Assembly (NCBI GenBank): GCA_020722575.1
Contig: DYKN01000008.1
Location: 1 to 64,000 of the forward strand
Length of the DNA: 64,000 bases
Direction: 5' to 3'
Source: Rikenella microfusus
Lineage (GTDB): Bacteria; Bacteroidota; Bacteroidia; Bacteroidales; VadinHA17
Part shown: piece after piece, positions 28,603-38,322 of the stretch
Layout: each line of letters opens with the position of its first letter
Position numbering within the stretch: position 1 is the first letter of the stretch
The notes under the pieces: generated by a model
What the model was told of the DNA's origin: nothing
The model's database searches: none
Seen by the model: only the letters and a program-made list of their open reading frames with translations
Made by a program: the position numbers and the translations under genes

Positions 28603-29049
28603 TTAATGTGACGCATCTGATTTTTTCACGCGATCACGGTATTCGTATGCCATAGCATATAATTTCATTTGCTTAATCATTGCAAGAAGGCCGTTCGAAC
28701 GTGTAGGTGAAAGATTTTGTTTAAGACCAATTCTATCAATAAAATATAGGTCTGCATCCTTTATTTCAGCAGGTGTATGACCCGATAGTACTTCAACCAG
28801 CAATGAAATGATTCCTTTGGTTATCAAAGCATCGCTATCGGCATAAAAGGTTAAGATTCCATTTTTGTACTCTGGATAAAGCCAAACTTTTGACTGGCAA
28901 CCCTCAATCAGGTAATCGTTTTTCTTATATTCTGGACTTAGAGGGGGAAGATTTTTCCCTTTATCGATAAGAACAGTATATCGATCCATCCAGTCGTCGA
29001 ATGCTGTGAACTCTTCAATGATTTTATCCTGTATACTGTTTATATCCAT
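28603..29049 (-). CDS. sufE: SufE cysteine desulfurase accessory protein
   Basis: Accepts sulfur from SufS and passes it to the SufBCD scaffold. The 148-residue protein has its sulfur-carrying cysteine in IEGCQSKVWL (Cys51) and the LSPTRSNGLLAMIKQM C-terminal segment. ATG 29049 (MDINSIQDKI) was preferred to a TTG upstream; it leaves 7 bp after sufS. Confidence 0.93.
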   Translation of the reverse strand: MDINSIQDKIIEEFTAFDDWMDRYTVLIDKGKNLPPLSPEYKKNDYLIEGCQSKVWLYPEYKNGILTFYADSDALITKGIISLLVEVLSGHTPAEIKDADLYFIDRIGLKQNLSPTRSNGLLAMIKQMKLYAMAYEYRDRVKKSDASH

Positions 29050-29056
29050 AACAGAA

Positions 29057-30274
29057 TTATGCAAACATTTCTATTACTTTTTTAATCCCGTCGGCCAGGA
29101 TATCAATTTCCTCCGTCGTATTGTAAAAGCACAACGAGACCCTGATTGTTCCAACCAGGCCAAAACGTTCCAGAGCCGGCTGGGCGCAATGATTACCTGT
29201 TCTGACAGCTATTCCAAGTTTATCGAGTATCATACCGGCATCATAATGATGTATACCTTTAATATTAAATGATATAACAGGGATTTTAAGTGCTGCATTA
29301 CCTATTATTTGAACTTCATCAATTCCCTGAAGCTTTTCAGTAGCATAATTCAGGAGTTTCTGTTCACGGGAACTGATATCTTTCAATCCAAGCTCCGAAA
29401 TATAATCTAATGCCCTTGCAAGGCCGATTGCAGCCGGGAAATTTGTTGTTCCGGCTTCGAATTTGAAAGGCAGGTCGTTATATGTAGTCTTTTCAAATGT
29501 TACATTTTTAATCATATCTCCGCCACCCTGATAAGGAGGCATCTCCTCAAGCAATTTCTCCTTGCCGTATAGTACCCCTATGCCTGCAGATCCGTAAATC
29601 TTATGCCCTGAAAAAGCATAAAAGTCACAGCCGATATCTCTCACATCGGTCGTTCCGTGCTGGATGCCCTGGGCACCGTCGATCAATACGGGTATACCAT
29701 GCCTGTGTGCTTCTTCTGTTATTTCCTTAACGGGGACTTCTGTACCAAGAGCATTAGAAGCCTGTGTGATAGCAACCAGCTTTGTTTTATCGGTAATAAG
29801 TTTAAGATATTCCTCAAATATAATCTGCCCGCTATCGTCAACAGGGATAACTTTAATTTTTGCTCCCTTCCGTTGACATAGCATCTGCCAGGGAACAATA
29901 TTTGAATGGTGTTCAATATGGCTGATTAATATTTCATCGCCTCTTTTGATATATTTTTCCCCGAATGAGAATGCGACCGCGTTGATTGAGCCTGTAGTAC
30001 CGGACGTAAAAATTATCTCTTCTTTTTTTGCTGCATTTATAAAAGACCTGACCTTTTCTCTTGCTTTCTCATATTCTTCTGAGGCCATATCGCTCAGAGC
30101 ATGAACACCTCTGTGAACATTTGCATTAAAGTTCAAATATATGTTATTGATTGCATCTATAACGCATTGTGGTTTTTGTGTAGTAGCAGCGTTGTCTAAG
30201 TAAATCAATTTTCTGCCATAAACTTCTTTCTGCAGAATTGGAAAATCGTTTCTGATACTTTTTATATCTTTCAC
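29057..30274 (-). CDS. sufS: Cysteine desulfurase SufS
   Basis: A PLP enzyme that removes sulfur from cysteine for Fe-S cluster building. It has LIYLDNAATTQKP, the PLP lysine in SGHKIYG, and the active-site cysteine in RTGNHCAQP. There is no ATG at the expected place: GTG at 30274 (VKDIKSIRNDFPILQ) matches family N-termini and lies 13 bp after the sufD stop, while TTG at 30304 would overlap sufD by 17 bp. The GTG start is preferred but not certain. Confidence 0.93.
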   Translation of the reverse strand: MKDIKSIRNDFPILQKEVYGRKLIYLDNAATTQKPQCVIDAINNIYLNFNANVHRGVHALSDMASEEYEKAREKVRSFINAAKKEEIIFTSGTTGSINAVAFSFGEKYIKRGDEILISHIEHHSNIVPWQMLCQRKGAKIKVIPVDDSGQIIFEEYLKLITDKTKLVAITQASNALGTEVPVKEITEEAHRHGIPVLIDGAQGIQHGTTDVRDIGCDFYAFSGHKIYGSAGIGVLYGKEKLLEEMPPYQGGGDMIKNVTFEKTTYNDLPFKFEAGTTNFPAAIGLARALDYISELGLKDISSREQKLLNYATEKLQGIDEVQIIGNAALKIPVISFNIKGIHHYDAGMILDKLGIAVRTGNHCAQPALERFGLVGTIRVSLCFYNTTEEIDILADGIKKVIEMFA

Positions 30275-30287
30275 TAAAGAGATTGTT

Positions 30288-31646
30288 TTATGAACATTTA
30301 ACAATGCAGCTGGTGCATCTTGTCAGCTCACCTCTGAGGCGGGATTCGACAAGATCGCTAATACGTTGTCGCAGAGCTTCTATGCGGATATTGTCAATCA
30401 CTTCTTCTGCAAAGGCTGTCATCAGCATCAGCCGGGCTTCAGTGTTGCTTATTCCCCTTGATCGAAGGTAAAACATTGCATCATCATCCATACTACCCAC
30501 CGTAGCACCATGGCTGCATTTAACATCATCTGCGTAAATTTCAAGTTGTGGTCGGGTATACATTCTGGCATCTGTTGAAAGAAGTATAGTGTTATTTTTC
30601 TGGTATGCAGATGTTTTTTGTGCGCCGGGTGAAACATATATCCTGCCGTTGAAAGCACCTATTGACATATCATCGAGCACTCCCTTAAAAAGCTGGTTAC
30701 TTGTGCAATCAGGAACGAGGTGTTCAACATTCACATAGTTGTCAACCTGCTGCCATTTATCGGTAAAATAGAGCCCATATGAATCGCATTGAGCGCCTTT
30801 CCCGGCCAGGTAATGATGAGTGTTATTCCTGACAAGACCTCCGTGAAGGGTTATATTGCAGGAAGTAACAGTTGAGTTTTCTTTCTGATGAATAAAGGTA
30901 CTGGTTATTTTGAAAGAACTGTTGTGTTCATTTTGTAAACGAATAAGATCAAATCTGGCATTATCACCCACAAAAATTTCTGTTACGGTGTTTGTCAGGA
31001 ATCTTCCCGGAGCAAGAGTATGGTCACAAACTATCAGAGTAAATGAAGCATTATTCCCTATAATAATAAGATTTCTTCTCTGGTTAAAGACATCTCTGTC
31101 GGCTTCCACGATATTAATAACCTGAGCTGGTTTTGCCATTAATTTATTTTCAGGGACATATATGAATAGACCATCGGAAGCCATAGCTGAATTAAGGTGG
31201 ATAAGGCCGTCGTTTTCAGCTTTTATATATCTCCCAAAATGATTTTCAACCAGTGTTTTATATTCAGATGCGGCTCTGTTAAGGCTCCCGGCAACAGCTC
31301 CTCCGGGAAAATGATACATCCCTTTCCGGGTGTCGGGAAAGTATCCGTTAAGAATTATCAGGCTCTCGGCATCAAGGTCATCCACATCACAGACGAATTG
31401 TGACGCCTTACTTAATTGTTCTTCAGTGGGAACCAGATAGCTTTCATAATCATACCTGAAAAATGTGCTGAGGTCTATGTATTTGTACGCTTCATTTTTT
31501 CTTGATGGAATGCCCCATTGTTTGAACTGCTCGATTGCTTTTCCCCTGTTATTATTCAGAAGAGGCGATGAAGCTGATTCAATTCTGGAAATATTATCCA
31601 GATAAAGCCGGTAATATTTTTCTGTAAGATCGCTTACTGGTTCCAT
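30288..31646 (-). CDS. sufD: Fe-S assembly protein SufD
   Basis: Partner of SufB and SufC in the Fe-S scaffold complex. The 452-residue protein shows the SufBD core: KTSAYQKNNTILLSTDARM, PQLEIYADDVKCSHGATVG and DDDAMFYLRSRGI. ATG 31646 overlaps the sufC stop by one base, so translation is coupled. It overlaps an alternative longer sufS frame at its end. Confidence 0.95.
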   Translation of the reverse strand: MEPVSDLTEKYYRLYLDNISRIESASSPLLNNNRGKAIEQFKQWGIPSRKNEAYKYIDLSTFFRYDYESYLVPTEEQLSKASQFVCDVDDLDAESLIILNGYFPDTRKGMYHFPGGAVAGSLNRAASEYKTLVENHFGRYIKAENDGLIHLNSAMASDGLFIYVPENKLMAKPAQVINIVEADRDVFNQRRNLIIIGNNASFTLIVCDHTLAPGRFLTNTVTEIFVGDNARFDLIRLQNEHNSSFKITSTFIHQKENSTVTSCNITLHGGLVRNNTHHYLAGKGAQCDSYGLYFTDKWQQVDNYVNVEHLVPDCTSNQLFKGVLDDMSIGAFNGRIYVSPGAQKTSAYQKNNTILLSTDARMYTRPQLEIYADDVKCSHGATVGSMDDDAMFYLRSRGISNTEARLMLMTAFAEEVIDNIRIEALRQRISDLVESRLRGELTRCTSCIVKCS

Positions 31647-32407
31647 CACTCTGATAGTTTTTGAATCTCTTCCTTTATCCACTCATAACCTTTATTCTCG
31701 AGCTCTAATGCCAGTTCCCTTCCGGAGGTCTTTACAATCCTGCCGTCGTATAGAACATGTACTACATCGGGAATAATGTATTCCAGCAATCGCTGATAAT
31801 GAGTAATAACGATGAAAGCGTTATCGGACTTGTGTAGACGGTTTACACCGTTTGCTACAACTTTCAGGGCATCTATATCAAGCCCTGAGTCTGTTTCATC
31901 GAGGATAGCAAGCTTTGGTTCTAGCATTGCCATCTGGAAAATTTCGTTTTTTTTCTTTTCTCCGCCTGAAAAGCCTTCGTTGACTGATCGATTATCGAAT
32001 CTGGAATCGATCCCGACGATTTCCTTTTTTTCACGCATCAGTTTAAGGAAATCAGATGCAGAAAGAAGTTCAAGGCCTTTATGTTTACGTTGCTCGTTAA
32101 CAGCAGTTTTAAGAAAGTTGACCATGCTCACGCCCGGTATCTCGATGGGATATTGAAAACCCAGAAATATTCCCTCCCTTGCTCTTTCCTCAGGGGACAG
32201 TTCAAAAAGGTTCTGGCCACGGTAGGTTACTGTTCCTTCAGTAACAGTTACATATTCTCTCCCGGCAAGAACAGCTGCAAGTGTACTTTTGCCCGAACCA
32301 TTTGGGCCCATAATTGCATGTATTTCTCCCTCTTTCACCTCAAGGCTGATACCCTTAAGGATTTCTTTACCTTCTATAGAAGCTCTCAAGTTTTTTATTA
32401 CAAGCAT
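31646..32407 (-). CDS. sufC: Fe-S assembly ATPase SufC
   Basis: The ABC-type ATPase of the SufBCD complex. The 253-residue protein has Walker A GPNGSGKST, the SufC signature FSGGEKKKNEI, and Walker B with DETDSGLD. ATG 32407 (MLVIKNLRASIEG) was chosen over a longer N-terminal reading. Confidence 0.96.
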   Translation of the reverse strand: MLVIKNLRASIEGKEILKGISLEVKEGEIHAIMGPNGSGKSTLAAVLAGREYVTVTEGTVTYRGQNLFELSPEERAREGIFLGFQYPIEIPGVSMVNFLKTAVNEQRKHKGLELLSASDFLKLMREKKEIVGIDSRFDNRSVNEGFSGGEKKKNEIFQMAMLEPKLAILDETDSGLDIDALKVVANGVNRLHKSDNAFIVITHYQRLLEYIIPDVVHVLYDGRIVKTSGRELALELENKGYEWIKEEIQKLSE

Positions 32408-32423
32408 ATTCAAAAAAATATTT

Positions 32424-33872
32424 TTAACCAACACTGCCTTCAAGACTTATCTGAAGCAATTTTTGTGCTTCAACGGCAAACTCCATTGGCAATTTGTTTA
32501 TAATTTCTCTGGCATAACCATTGACAATAAGTCCGACGGCATCTTCTGAAGATATGCCACGTTGATTGCAGTAGAATATCTGATCTTCTCCTATTCTGGA
32601 TGTTGTAGCTTCATGTTCAACGATTGCGGAAGGATTCTCCACTTCGATATATGGGAAAGTATGAGCACCGCACTTATCTCCGAGAAGAAGTGAGTCGCAT
32701 CTTGAAAAGTTCCTCGCGTTCTGTGCATTTTTAAGCACTTTAACAAGTCCACGGTAGCTGTTTTGTCCGTATCCTGCTGAAATACCCTTTGATACAATAG
32801 TGCTCCGGGTGTTTTTCCCGATATGAATCATTTTTGTTCCGGTATCAGCCTGCTGGAAATTGTTTGTTACCGCTACAGAATAAAATTCTCCGATGGAATT
32901 GTCACCCTTAAGAATACACGAGGGGTATTTCCATGTGATGGCTGAACCAGTTTCAACCTGAGTCCATGATATTTTTGAATTCTCTCCCCTGCATATTCCC
33001 CTTTTTGTGACAAAATTAAAAATACCTCCTTTGCCTTCACTATCTCCGGGGTACCAGTTCTGTACGGTTGAATATTTTACTTCCGCATTTTTTTCCACAA
33101 TTATTTCAACTATTGCGGCATGAAGCTGATTCTCGTCGCGCATTGGTGCTGTACAACCTTCAAGGTAACTAACATAACTGTCGTCGTCAGCCACTATAAG
33201 AGTCCTTTCAAACTGTCCGGTATTAGCAGCATTAATTCTGAAGTATGTTGAAAGTTCCATCGGGCACCTGACCCCTTTGGGTATATAGCAGAAAGAACCA
33301 TCACTGAATACTGCAGAATTTAGAGCTGCAAAAAAATTATCGGTATAAGGAACAACTGTCCCCAGATACTTTTTCACAAGATCAGGGTATTCCCTTACAG
33401 CTTCACTGAAAGAACAAAATATTATTCCAAGTTCTGCAAGAGTCTCTCTGAAAGTTGTTTTAACGGATACGCTATCCATAACCGCATCTACGGCAACACC
33501 GCTTAATATTTTCTGTTCGTCAAGAGGGATGCCCAGACGGTCGAAAGTCTTTTTAATCTCCGGGTCAATATCATCTTCACCTGTTGCTTTCCGTACCGGG
33601 GCAGAATAATAGACAATATCCTGATAATCTATATCGGGAATTTTGAGGTTTGCCCATCCAGGCATCTTCATATTCTGCCAGTGCCTGAATGATTTAAGTC
33701 TGAAATCGAGAAGCCAATCAGGTTCTTTCTTCTTGGCGGAAATTATTCTAATAATATCTTCATTAAGTCCTTTCTCAACTTTCTCTGACTCAATGTCAGT
33801 ATAAAAGCCGTATTTGTAATCGCCAGCAGTGACCTCACCTATAATATTGCCGTTTCCGTTCTTACCGGACAT
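32424..33872 (-). CDS. sufB: Fe-S assembly protein SufB
   Basis: Main scaffold protein on which the cluster is assembled. The 482-residue protein has the family blocks [41 protein letters not shown] and [14 protein letters not shown]. It is the first gene of the operon sufB-sufC-sufD-sufS-sufE-sufT-queG, which runs over 6.5 kb with gaps under 30 bp. No iron or stress regulator site is recognisable upstream. Confidence 0.97.
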   Translation of the reverse strand: MSGKNGNGNIIGEVTAGDYKYGFYTDIESEKVEKGLNEDIIRIISAKKKEPDWLLDFRLKSFRHWQNMKMPGWANLKIPDIDYQDIVYYSAPVRKATGEDDIDPEIKKTFDRLGIPLDEQKILSGVAVDAVMDSVSVKTTFRETLAELGIIFCSFSEAVREYPDLVKKYLGTVVPYTDNFFAALNSAVFSDGSFCYIPKGVRCPMELSTYFRINAANTGQFERTLIVADDDSYVSYLEGCTAPMRDENQLHAAIVEIIVEKNAEVKYSTVQNWYPGDSEGKGGIFNFVTKRGICRGENSKISWTQVETGSAITWKYPSCILKGDNSIGEFYSVAVTNNFQQADTGTKMIHIGKNTRSTIVSKGISAGYGQNSYRGLVKVLKNAQNARNFSRCDSLLLGDKCGAHTFPYIEVENPSAIVEHEATTSRIGEDQIFYCNQRGISSEDAVGLIVNGYAREIINKLPMEFAVEAQKLLQISLEGSVG

Positions 33873-33949
33873 AATGTTAAAAAATTAAAGCTGCAAACGT
33901 TCAAACAATCGAAAATCAGTTTTGTTTATACTTCCCTAGAAGTGAATTG

Positions 33950-33957
33950 CAAAGTTA
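33950..33957 (-). promoter_or_regulatory. -7 promoter box of the suf operon
   Basis: On the minus strand TAACTTTG matches TAnnTTTG exactly, giving a start near 33943 and a leader of about 70 bases. A TTTG lies upstream but at the wrong spacing (12 bases). Confidence 0.5.
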
Positions 33958-34240
33958 AAAATAATCTGACAAAGAGTATGAAAATTCAAGGTTGAAAATT
34001 AAGTCTACCAATTTTGGGGGAATTCAGGGGGGTATCACTGGATTTTTTTCAGATAATACAGAAATGAAAAAGAGTTTAAATTAACGAACCTGCTTAAATT
34101 ATTTACCTGTTGGTGAAAAAGAAATCCTAAAAACAACCTCTACTATCACAAATTATCGAGCACATTTTAATAAGTGCAGTATTTTCTCGAAGTTATTTCA
34201 AATTATGGTTTTAAGTCATCAAAATATTCTAATTAAAGTT
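33958..34240. other. Divergent intergenic region, no gene
   Basis: An AT-rich spacer between sufB and the transporter gene. It holds one GC-rich island (GGGGGAATTCAGGGGGG, 34016-34032). Apart from the promoter boxes at both ends I see no gene or RNA signal. Confidence 0.4.
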
Positions 34241-34248
34241 TAAATTTG
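34241..34248 (+). promoter_or_regulatory. -7 promoter box of the transporter gene
   Basis: TAAATTTG matches TAnnTTTG exactly, about 70 bases before the ATG. No good -33 element is visible. Confidence 0.45.
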
Positions 34249-34316
34249 CCCCCTCATTCAGGTTTAAGAATGCAAACATCAAAGCAACTTGTATTTAATA
34301 AGATATTCTTTTGTAT

Positions 34317-35723
34317 ATGAAAAAATTATCAAATCTCTGGAAGAGGTTATTCATATTTTTAATATTTGCTCTTTTACCTATATTATTGTTTGGGGCATCA
34401 GGTGAATTACCGGCAATTGGAAACATACGGGTTGAGTTTATTATTTTCGGTTTAATTCTTCTGGGTGTTGCTCTTTTTCATGATTACACCTTTTATGTTG
34501 CAATTATCGGTTTGACTATACTTTTGATTTTTAAATTCATTTTTGATCCCGGATTTCATTTTGGAGAGCATTTTTTCGGGCACACTCCAATGGTTGACCA
34601 ATTGGTCAATAAGGAAATGCGAGATGGTGAATGGGGTATTATACTTAACCTTGCGGGACTATTGCTCGGTTTTGCAATACTCTCAAAAATTTTCGAAGAA
34701 TCCCGTGTTCCGGATATATTGCCAAGATATCTTCCAGATGACTGGAAAGGGCCGTTTACGCTGCTGGTCTTTGTGTTTGTTTTATCAATGTTTCTGGATA
34801 ACATTGCTGCTGCTCTCATTGGAGGAACAATAGCACTTGTTGTTTTTAAAAGGAAGGTTCACATTGGGTACATTGCAGCAATTGTTGCTGCAAGCAATGC
34901 TGGAGGAAGTGGGAGTATTGTTGGAGATACTACAACCACAATGATGTGGATTGCCGGCACAAGTGCTTTTAATGTTTTGCATGCTTTTGTGGCTGCGATT
35001 ACTGCTCTACTTTTCTTTGGATTATTTGCTTCTCATCAACAGGACAGATTCCAGCCTATACAGAAAGACCCTGTATCTGGCATAAAAGTTGATTGGGGAA
35101 AGATTATTATTGTGACATTGATTCTTTTGGGCGCTATCCTTTCCAATATTTTATATGATATGCCGGCTCTCGGGGTCTGGATAGCCATTCTTATCAGTTC
35201 TTTAATCCTTCCCGTACCGTGGAAAGAGGTACCGGGTGCTCTTAAGGGTACAATTTTCCTTTTATGCCTTGTTACAAGCGCATCATTAATGCCGGTTGAA
35301 GAGCTGCCTCCTGCTTCCTGGAAAACTGCTTTCTCGCTTGGATTTCTTTCATCTGTTTTCGACAATATTCCCCTTACCAAATTATGTATTGATCAAGGTC
35401 ATTACGACTGGGGGATGTTAGCCTACACCGTAGGTTTTGGCGGTTCAATGACATGGTTCGGCTCTTCAGCTGGAGTTGCCATTACAAACAAATTTCCTGA
35501 AGGGAGAGATGTGTTCCGCTGGCTGAAGAACGGATGGTATATTGTAATAGCATATATTGTTGGCTTCTTCGCTTTATATTTTATTATGGGCTGGGAACCT
35601 GGCGACAACAGGAAACACAAAGTGGAAAATTGCCCTGTACCGGGTTGCCCCTGGGCAACAAACCAGCAAAAAGCAATACCAGACAAAACAATTAATTACA
35701 ATGATATATTACCTCAGAAATAA
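34317..35723 (+). CDS. NhaD/citrate-transporter-type membrane protein
   Basis: A 468-residue polytopic inner-membrane transporter of the ion-transporter superfamily (NhaD/ArsB/CitM group), with about 11-12 helices. Characteristic segments are FLDNIAAALIGGTIALVVF, ASNAGGSGSIVGDTTTTMMW and the matching second-half segment FLSSVFDNIPLTKLC / GGSMTWFGSSAGVAI. The DN and GD motifs in both repeats suggest a Na+/H+ antiporter (NhaD) or a citrate-type carrier; the sequence alone does not decide. The C-terminal tail has a paired cysteine segment CPVPGCPW. ATG 34317 was preferred to a TTG two codons upstream. Monocistronic, with a hairpin downstream. Confidence 0.75.
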   Translation: MKKLSNLWKRLFIFLIFALLPILLFGASGELPAIGNIRVEFIIFGLILLGVALFHDYTFYVAIIGLTILLIFKFIFDPGFHFGEHFFGHTPMVDQLVNKEMRDGEWGIILNLAGLLLGFAILSKIFEESRVPDILPRYLPDDWKGPFTLLVFVFVLSMFLDNIAAALIGGTIALVVFKRKVHIGYIAAIVAASNAGGSGSIVGDTTTTMMWIAGTSAFNVLHAFVAAITALLFFGLFASHQQDRFQPIQKDPVSGIKVDWGKIIIVTLILLGAILSNILYDMPALGVWIAILISSLILPVPWKEVPGALKGTIFLLCLVTSASLMPVEELPPASWKTAFSLGFLSSVFDNIPLTKLCIDQGHYDWGMLAYTVGFGGSMTWFGSSAGVAITNKFPEGRDVFRWLKNGWYIVIAYIVGFFALYFIMGWEPGDNRKHKVENCPVPGCPWATNQQKAIPDKTINYNDILPQK

Positions 35724-35800
35724 TTCAACTAAACCCTGTAAGAAATAAAACTAAAAATGATATATTGAAATAGTTCCTGAAAATTTATTACATTGCATCT

Positions 35801-35890
35801 TGAACCGGTTCATTAATATAGAATTTGCGTCCATAAGCGTCTTGTTGTTTTGATTCAATGCCAAGTTCGTAATTTGGACGCAAATTTTTT
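35801..35890 (+). terminator. Palindrome and long-loop hairpin after the transporter gene
   Basis: TGAACCGGTTCA (35801-35812) is a perfect 12-bp palindrome. Ten bases later AATTTGCGTCCA (35822-35833) pairs perfectly with TGGACGCAAATT (35875-35886) around a 41-base loop, followed by a run of six T including the stem end. It could be a terminator of unusual shape or a small structured RNA. The rest of the gap to 36184 is very AT-rich and shows nothing else. Confidence 0.45.
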
Positions 35891-36184
35891 AAGGAATCTC
35901 GGTTTTTTTATAGCTTTCACTTTCATAAGTTCGGAATGTTTCACTATATCAGCATATTAACGTTTTTATCATTAAATTTTGAGGAAACTTTAGGAAGTTA
36001 GAATTATTTCAAATAATAAAGAATTTTAAATAGAGTCTGTCTTAAATATCTAATAAAAATAGAAATATTTATCTAAAGAAGAGTATCGTTTAAGTATTTT
36101 TTCAGTCATTTCGTCAAAAAAATTTGAATTTTTTTTGGTTTTTGATTATTTTTTCAAGAAAAATCAAATAAAAATTATTTTCAT

Positions 36185-38125
36185 ATGAAGACTCATTTGT
36201 TAAGAAATCTGGTTTATTTTTCCCTTGTATTTATTTTCGGAATTTCTCTTTCGGCACAGGTTCCAGCTGGATTTAATTACCAGGCAATTGCAAGAAATCA
36301 GGATGGAGATCCAATAATAAATACACCGATGAAGGTGCATATTGGCATTCTTTCGAGTGTCGACCCTCCGGTTGTACTGTACGAAGCTGAACATGATGTT
36401 TCAACAAATGAGTTTGGTCTGTTCCATCTCATTGTTGGTGACCCGACAGCTAAGATTCTAATTGGAAGCTTTGATGAGATTGACTGGACACTCCAGCCTC
36501 TATACCTGAGGACAGTTATTATTTTGAATGATAAGGAATATGATATGGGTTCCTCCAGGCTGCTCTCAGTTCCCTATGCATTTATGGCACAGGGGATTTC
36601 AGGTCTGGATAAACTTGTCATTATGGGGAAAACCGGTGATATGGAAGAACCGCTTTTTGAGGTAAAAAATTTAATGGGTAATACTGTTTTTGCGGTTTAC
36701 AATGAAGGAGTCAGGGTAAATGTTGGTGATGGTAGCAAAGGAGTAAAAGGAGGTTTTGCCATAGGTGGTTTTGATGCTACAAAAGGTGATCTGCAAGAAT
36801 ATTTTAGGGTAACTGCTGACAGTACCAGGATATATGTTAGAAACCAGGCAAAAGGTGTCAAAGGAGGATTTGCCATAGGCGGTTTTGACCAGACAAAAGG
36901 AACAAGCACAGGAAATTTTCTGAATCTGACTCCACAGAATTATTTAATAGGCCAGCAGGCAGGGGAAGACCTGACAACCGGTACATATAACTCGATTATC
37001 GGATATCAGGCTGGCATGCATTTGACCACCGGCAATGCCAACACAATAATAGGACATATGTCAGACACTTCAATCACAACAGGAAACAATAATATTATCA
37101 TTGGTGAAATGGCCGGTTTAAAACTAACAACTGGCAGTGACAATACACTGATTGGAACCTCGGCCGGCCTGAACCATACAAATCAGCAGTACAATGTTTT
37201 GATAGGAAGTGCATCAGGTTATAATCTGAATGCAAGCGGATGGGATGGCTCATTTAATACTTTTGTTGGTATTAATTCAGGTTATCAAATACGCAACAGC
37301 CGTGATAATGTCTTTATCGGCACCAATGCAGGTTACTGGCTCGACAACGGCCGTGGTAACACTTTTGTTGGCATTGATGCAGGACGTAGCGGTGACACTC
37401 ATGGTTATGACCCTCTAATCGAAGGTTCATATAACATTTTCATGGGATACCGTGCCGGATATAATAACAAAAACGGTGACAATAACCTTGCTATAGGTTT
37501 CGAAGCCGGATATTCTAATACCGATGGAACGGGCAATGTTTTTCTGGGTTATCAGGCTGGAAAAAACGAAACAGGCAGTAACAAACTCTATATTGCCAAC
37601 TCATCAGTTAACCCTCCACTTGTTTATGGAGATTTTGCTGATAGAAAATTCGGTATAAACACACAAACACTTAATAAAACATTCAATGTAGGTGGTGATG
37701 CCGATATCTCGGGTACCCTCACTGCCTCTTCAATCGTTGCTCCTGTTACAGGCGACCTGAATGGTACTGTTAATGGTATGTCGATGGGTCGGATATTTCT
37801 TGTTGAGGATGGCCTGATAATAGCCGTTGAAGACAATAATTTCCTTCTAGAATGGTCAAAACATGAAGGTAATATCACAATTACAAACGCCAGTAAGGAT
37901 TATTTATGCAATTTCTGGTGGATTTCGTCAAGCCAGGAAACAGGTGTTGATAGCGGTGCAGGTCAGGTAGATCCTGGAATTACTGAGGTTCTTATAGACC
38001 AGACAAATCTTGATAACAAAGGTTTTGAAATTCATTTTGGCCGTGCGGAGGCTGGCGGCAAGATGTGTTCAGTATGGCTTCATTATTTTAATGGAGCGCT
38101 AGTTGGTCATTATATAATTTACTGA
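36185..38125 (+). CDS. Secreted protein with YadA-head-like repeats
   Basis: A 646-residue exported protein. A signal peptide (about 1-24, ending in SAQ) is followed by an N-terminal beta domain beginning VPAGFNYQAIARN that is common in large Bacteroidota surface proteins. A duplicated segment GVKGGFAIGGF comes next (about residues 190 and 222), then about a dozen repeats of the type NTxIGxxAGxxxTTG between about 250 and 470. These repeats resemble the left-handed beta-roll of YadA/trimeric adhesin heads. The last about 120 residues are a separate globular domain ending LHYFNGALVGHYIIY; I see no T9SS sorting domain. An adhesin or fibre role is inferred. Monocistronic. Confidence 0.65.
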   Translation: MKTHLLRNLVYFSLVFIFGISLSAQVPAGFNYQAIARNQDGDPIINTPMKVHIGILSSVDPPVVLYEAEHDVSTNEFGLFHLIVGDPTAKILIGSFDEIDWTLQPLYLRTVIILNDKEYDMGSSRLLSVPYAFMAQGISGLDKLVIMGKTGDMEEPLFEVKNLMGNTVFAVYNEGVRVNVGDGSKGVKGGFAIGGFDATKGDLQEYFRVTADSTRIYVRNQAKGVKGGFAIGGFDQTKGTSTGNFLNLTPQNYLIGQQAGEDLTTGTYNSIIGYQAGMHLTTGNANTIIGHMSDTSITTGNNNIIIGEMAGLKLTTGSDNTLIGTSAGLNHTNQQYNVLIGSASGYNLNASGWDGSFNTFVGINSGYQIRNSRDNVFIGTNAGYWLDNGRGNTFVGIDAGRSGDTHGYDPLIEGSYNIFMGYRAGYNNKNGDNNLAIGFEAGYSNTDGTGNVFLGYQAGKNETGSNKLYIANSSVNPPLVYGDFADRKFGINTQTLNKTFNVGGDADISGTLTASSIVAPVTGDLNGTVNGMSMGRIFLVEDGLIIAVEDNNFLLEWSKHEGNITITNASKDYLCNFWWISSSQETGVDSGAGQVDPGITEVLIDQTNLDNKGFEIHFGRAEAGGKMCSVWLHYFNGALVGHYIIY

Positions 38126-38136
38126 ACTGAGGTGCT

Positions 38137-38252
38137 GTCTCAAAAGCTTACTTATTTATAACACCCCTACATCCCCTGACAGAGGAATTAGTGATATACT
38201 ATTTAATGTTTTCATTCATTTACAAAACTTACATTAAAGCCACTTTTGAGAC
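38137..38252. repeat. Short inverted-repeat element (MITE-like)
   Basis: GTCTCAAAAG (38137-38146) and CTTTTGAGAC (38243-38252) are perfect inverted repeats bounding 116 bp without coding capacity. The ends resemble terminal repeats of some insertion sequences, so this may be a MITE or IS scar. No target duplication is evident. Confidence 0.35.
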
Positions 38253-38322
38253 GTATCTTTTTATGGCACAGAAATTGACATAATGAGTCTGTAACTTATT
38301 ATGTTTTTAATAATTTTCAACT

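Noticed and set aside
29664..29881. Plus-strand open frames inside sufS
   Set aside because: They are antisense shadows of a certain gene.
38264..38278. Second sigma-54 type promoter before the MuiA-family gene
   Set aside because: TGGCAC-AGAAA-TTGA has the -24 half, but the -12 position is GA instead of the nearly invariant GC, so it was not called.
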